This document shows, piece by piece, positions 5,326-5,906 of a DNA stretch of 5,906 bases. The stretch is from the NCBI GenBank assembly GCA_902765655.1, contig CACXAK010000124.1, positions 1-5,906 of the forward strand. The letters are read 5' to 3'. Both the position numbers and the translations under genes were made by a program. This stretch comes from an uncultured bacterium (GTDB taxonomy: Bacteria; Cyanobacteriota; Vampirovibrionia; Gastranaerophilales; Gastranaerophilaceae). The stretch's first letter is position 1. Each line of letters starts with the position of its first letter. Under the pieces are notes generated by a model. That model saw only the letters and a list, made by a program, of their open reading frames with translations, ran no database searches and had not been told where the DNA came from.

Positions 5326-5906
5326 TTATTTAATAAAATTAGTATGTATCTTTTTTGTTTTTTCAGGAACGAATCCTGCTTTTTTGCCTTCTTCAATGCA
5401 TTTTAGTATCCATACCATGTTTGCACCCAAAACTTGCATAATTTGGATTCCTTCTTCATCCTGCATAACTTCATCCGGAGAATTTAATCTCCCATGAACC
5501 ATATTCCAATAATTCGAAGGTACAACCGGCATGTTATTTATTGTAAAATGTTTAATAATCGGGTCAAGAGCTGCTGTTGTTCCTGCTCTTCTTGCGCTCA
5601 CTACGGCTGCTGCCGGCTTATATGCAAGTTTTGCCCCTCCTGCATAAAATAATCTGTCCATAAATGACAGTAATCTTCCTGACGGATGGGCATAATAAAC
5701 AGGTGATGCGAAAATAAAACCATCTGCCTGTTCACATTTATCTATGCATGTATTAACTATGTCTTTATCAAAAACGCATTTTCCGTTACCTGCATTTCTG
5801 CAATATTGACAACCGGTGCAATCAGCAATCGGCTTGTTGCCGATATTAATTATTTCGGTTTCTATATCATTTTTTTTAAGCACTTTTTCTATTTCTGATA
5901 GTGCGG
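5326..5906 (-). CDS. Iron-sulfur flavoprotein-like NAD(P)H-dependent oxidoreductase, N-terminus cut by window edge
   Basis: Flavodoxin-fold oxidoreductase of the NADPH-dependent FMN reductase / iron-sulfur flavoprotein group, cytosolic. The reading frame stays open through the window edge (…ALSEIEKVLKKND), so GTG 5881-5883 is not the start. The missing 15-20 residues should hold the GSPRxxGNT FMN loop. The visible part has CTGCQYCRNAGNGKC, a C-x2-C-x2-C-x7-C spacing that fits the compact 4Fe-4S motif of archaeal and bacterial Isf proteins. Next come DGFIFASPVYYAHPSGRLLSFMDRLFYAGG, the FMN-contacting strand and dimer helix, then KPAAAVVSARRAGTTAALDPI. Later residues (NYWNMVHGR, EEGIQIMQVLGANMVWILKCIEEGKK) follow the common C-terminal helix of the family. 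The downstream gene starts 11 bases after its stop, with the ribosome site overlapping the stop, so the two form an operon. Confidence 0.9.
   Translation of the reverse strand, partial: ALSEIEKVLKKNDIETEIINIGNKPIADCTGCQYCRNAGNGKCVFDKDIVNTCIDKCEQADGFIFASPVYYAHPSGRLLSFMDRLFYAGGAKLAYKPAAAVVSARRAGTTAALDPIIKHFTINNMPVVPSNYWNMVHGRLNSPDEVMQDEEGIQIMQVLGANMVWILKCIEEGKKAGFVPEKTKKIHTNFIK

Noticed and set aside
5881..5883. GTG at 5883 as the start of the oxidoreductase
   Set aside because: Coding continues upstream in frame to the window edge, and the FMN loop expected at the N-terminus is still missing.

Overview
This is a 5.9-kb window of AT-rich bacterial chromosome with compact genes. Two plus-strand genes meet a run of five minus-strand genes tail to tail at 2176/2177. 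The lineage cannot be proved here. Low GC, lysine/asparagine-rich proteins, a PheS of the cysteine-knuckle type familiar from Bacteroidetes, and small unrecognised membrane proteins (one with an 'SFTG' stretch) suggest an uncultured gut bacterium, possibly Gastranaerophilales/Melainabacteria. That placement is inference.

Left part (1-2176, plus): the C-terminal three quarters of phenylalanyl-tRNA synthetase alpha (pheS, cut by the window edge). Thirteen bases later comes an RseP-type intramembrane metalloprotease. It has both catalytic motifs but is split by a frame change near 1811-1870, where about a dozen residues also seem to be missing.

Middle (2177-4246, minus): two unrecognised proteins of 197 and 411 residues with hydrophobic segments. 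Between them lies the most notable element of the window, a complete-looking ribosome-mediated attenuator at about 3457-3650. It has a sigma70-like promoter and a 17-residue leader peptide with five histidines in six codons (HHHTHH). A CCCG-x-AGAGG arm spans the leader stop codon and pairs with the first arm of an intrinsic terminator. This is the logic of his-operon attenuation, but the gene behind it is the unknown 411-residue membrane protein, not a histidine biosynthesis gene. That protein contains no histidine that I can find.

Right part (4322-5906, minus): a DUF167/YggU-family protein, then a two-gene unit upstream of it on the minus strand. That unit is an iron-sulfur-flavoprotein-like NAD(P)H oxidoreductase (N-terminus cut by the window edge) followed by a membrane-anchored flavodoxin-fold protein. 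It ends in a strong intrinsic terminator at 4640-4670. The pairing of a Fe-S flavoprotein with a tethered flavodoxin-like partner suggests a small redox unit, but substrates cannot be read from the sequence.
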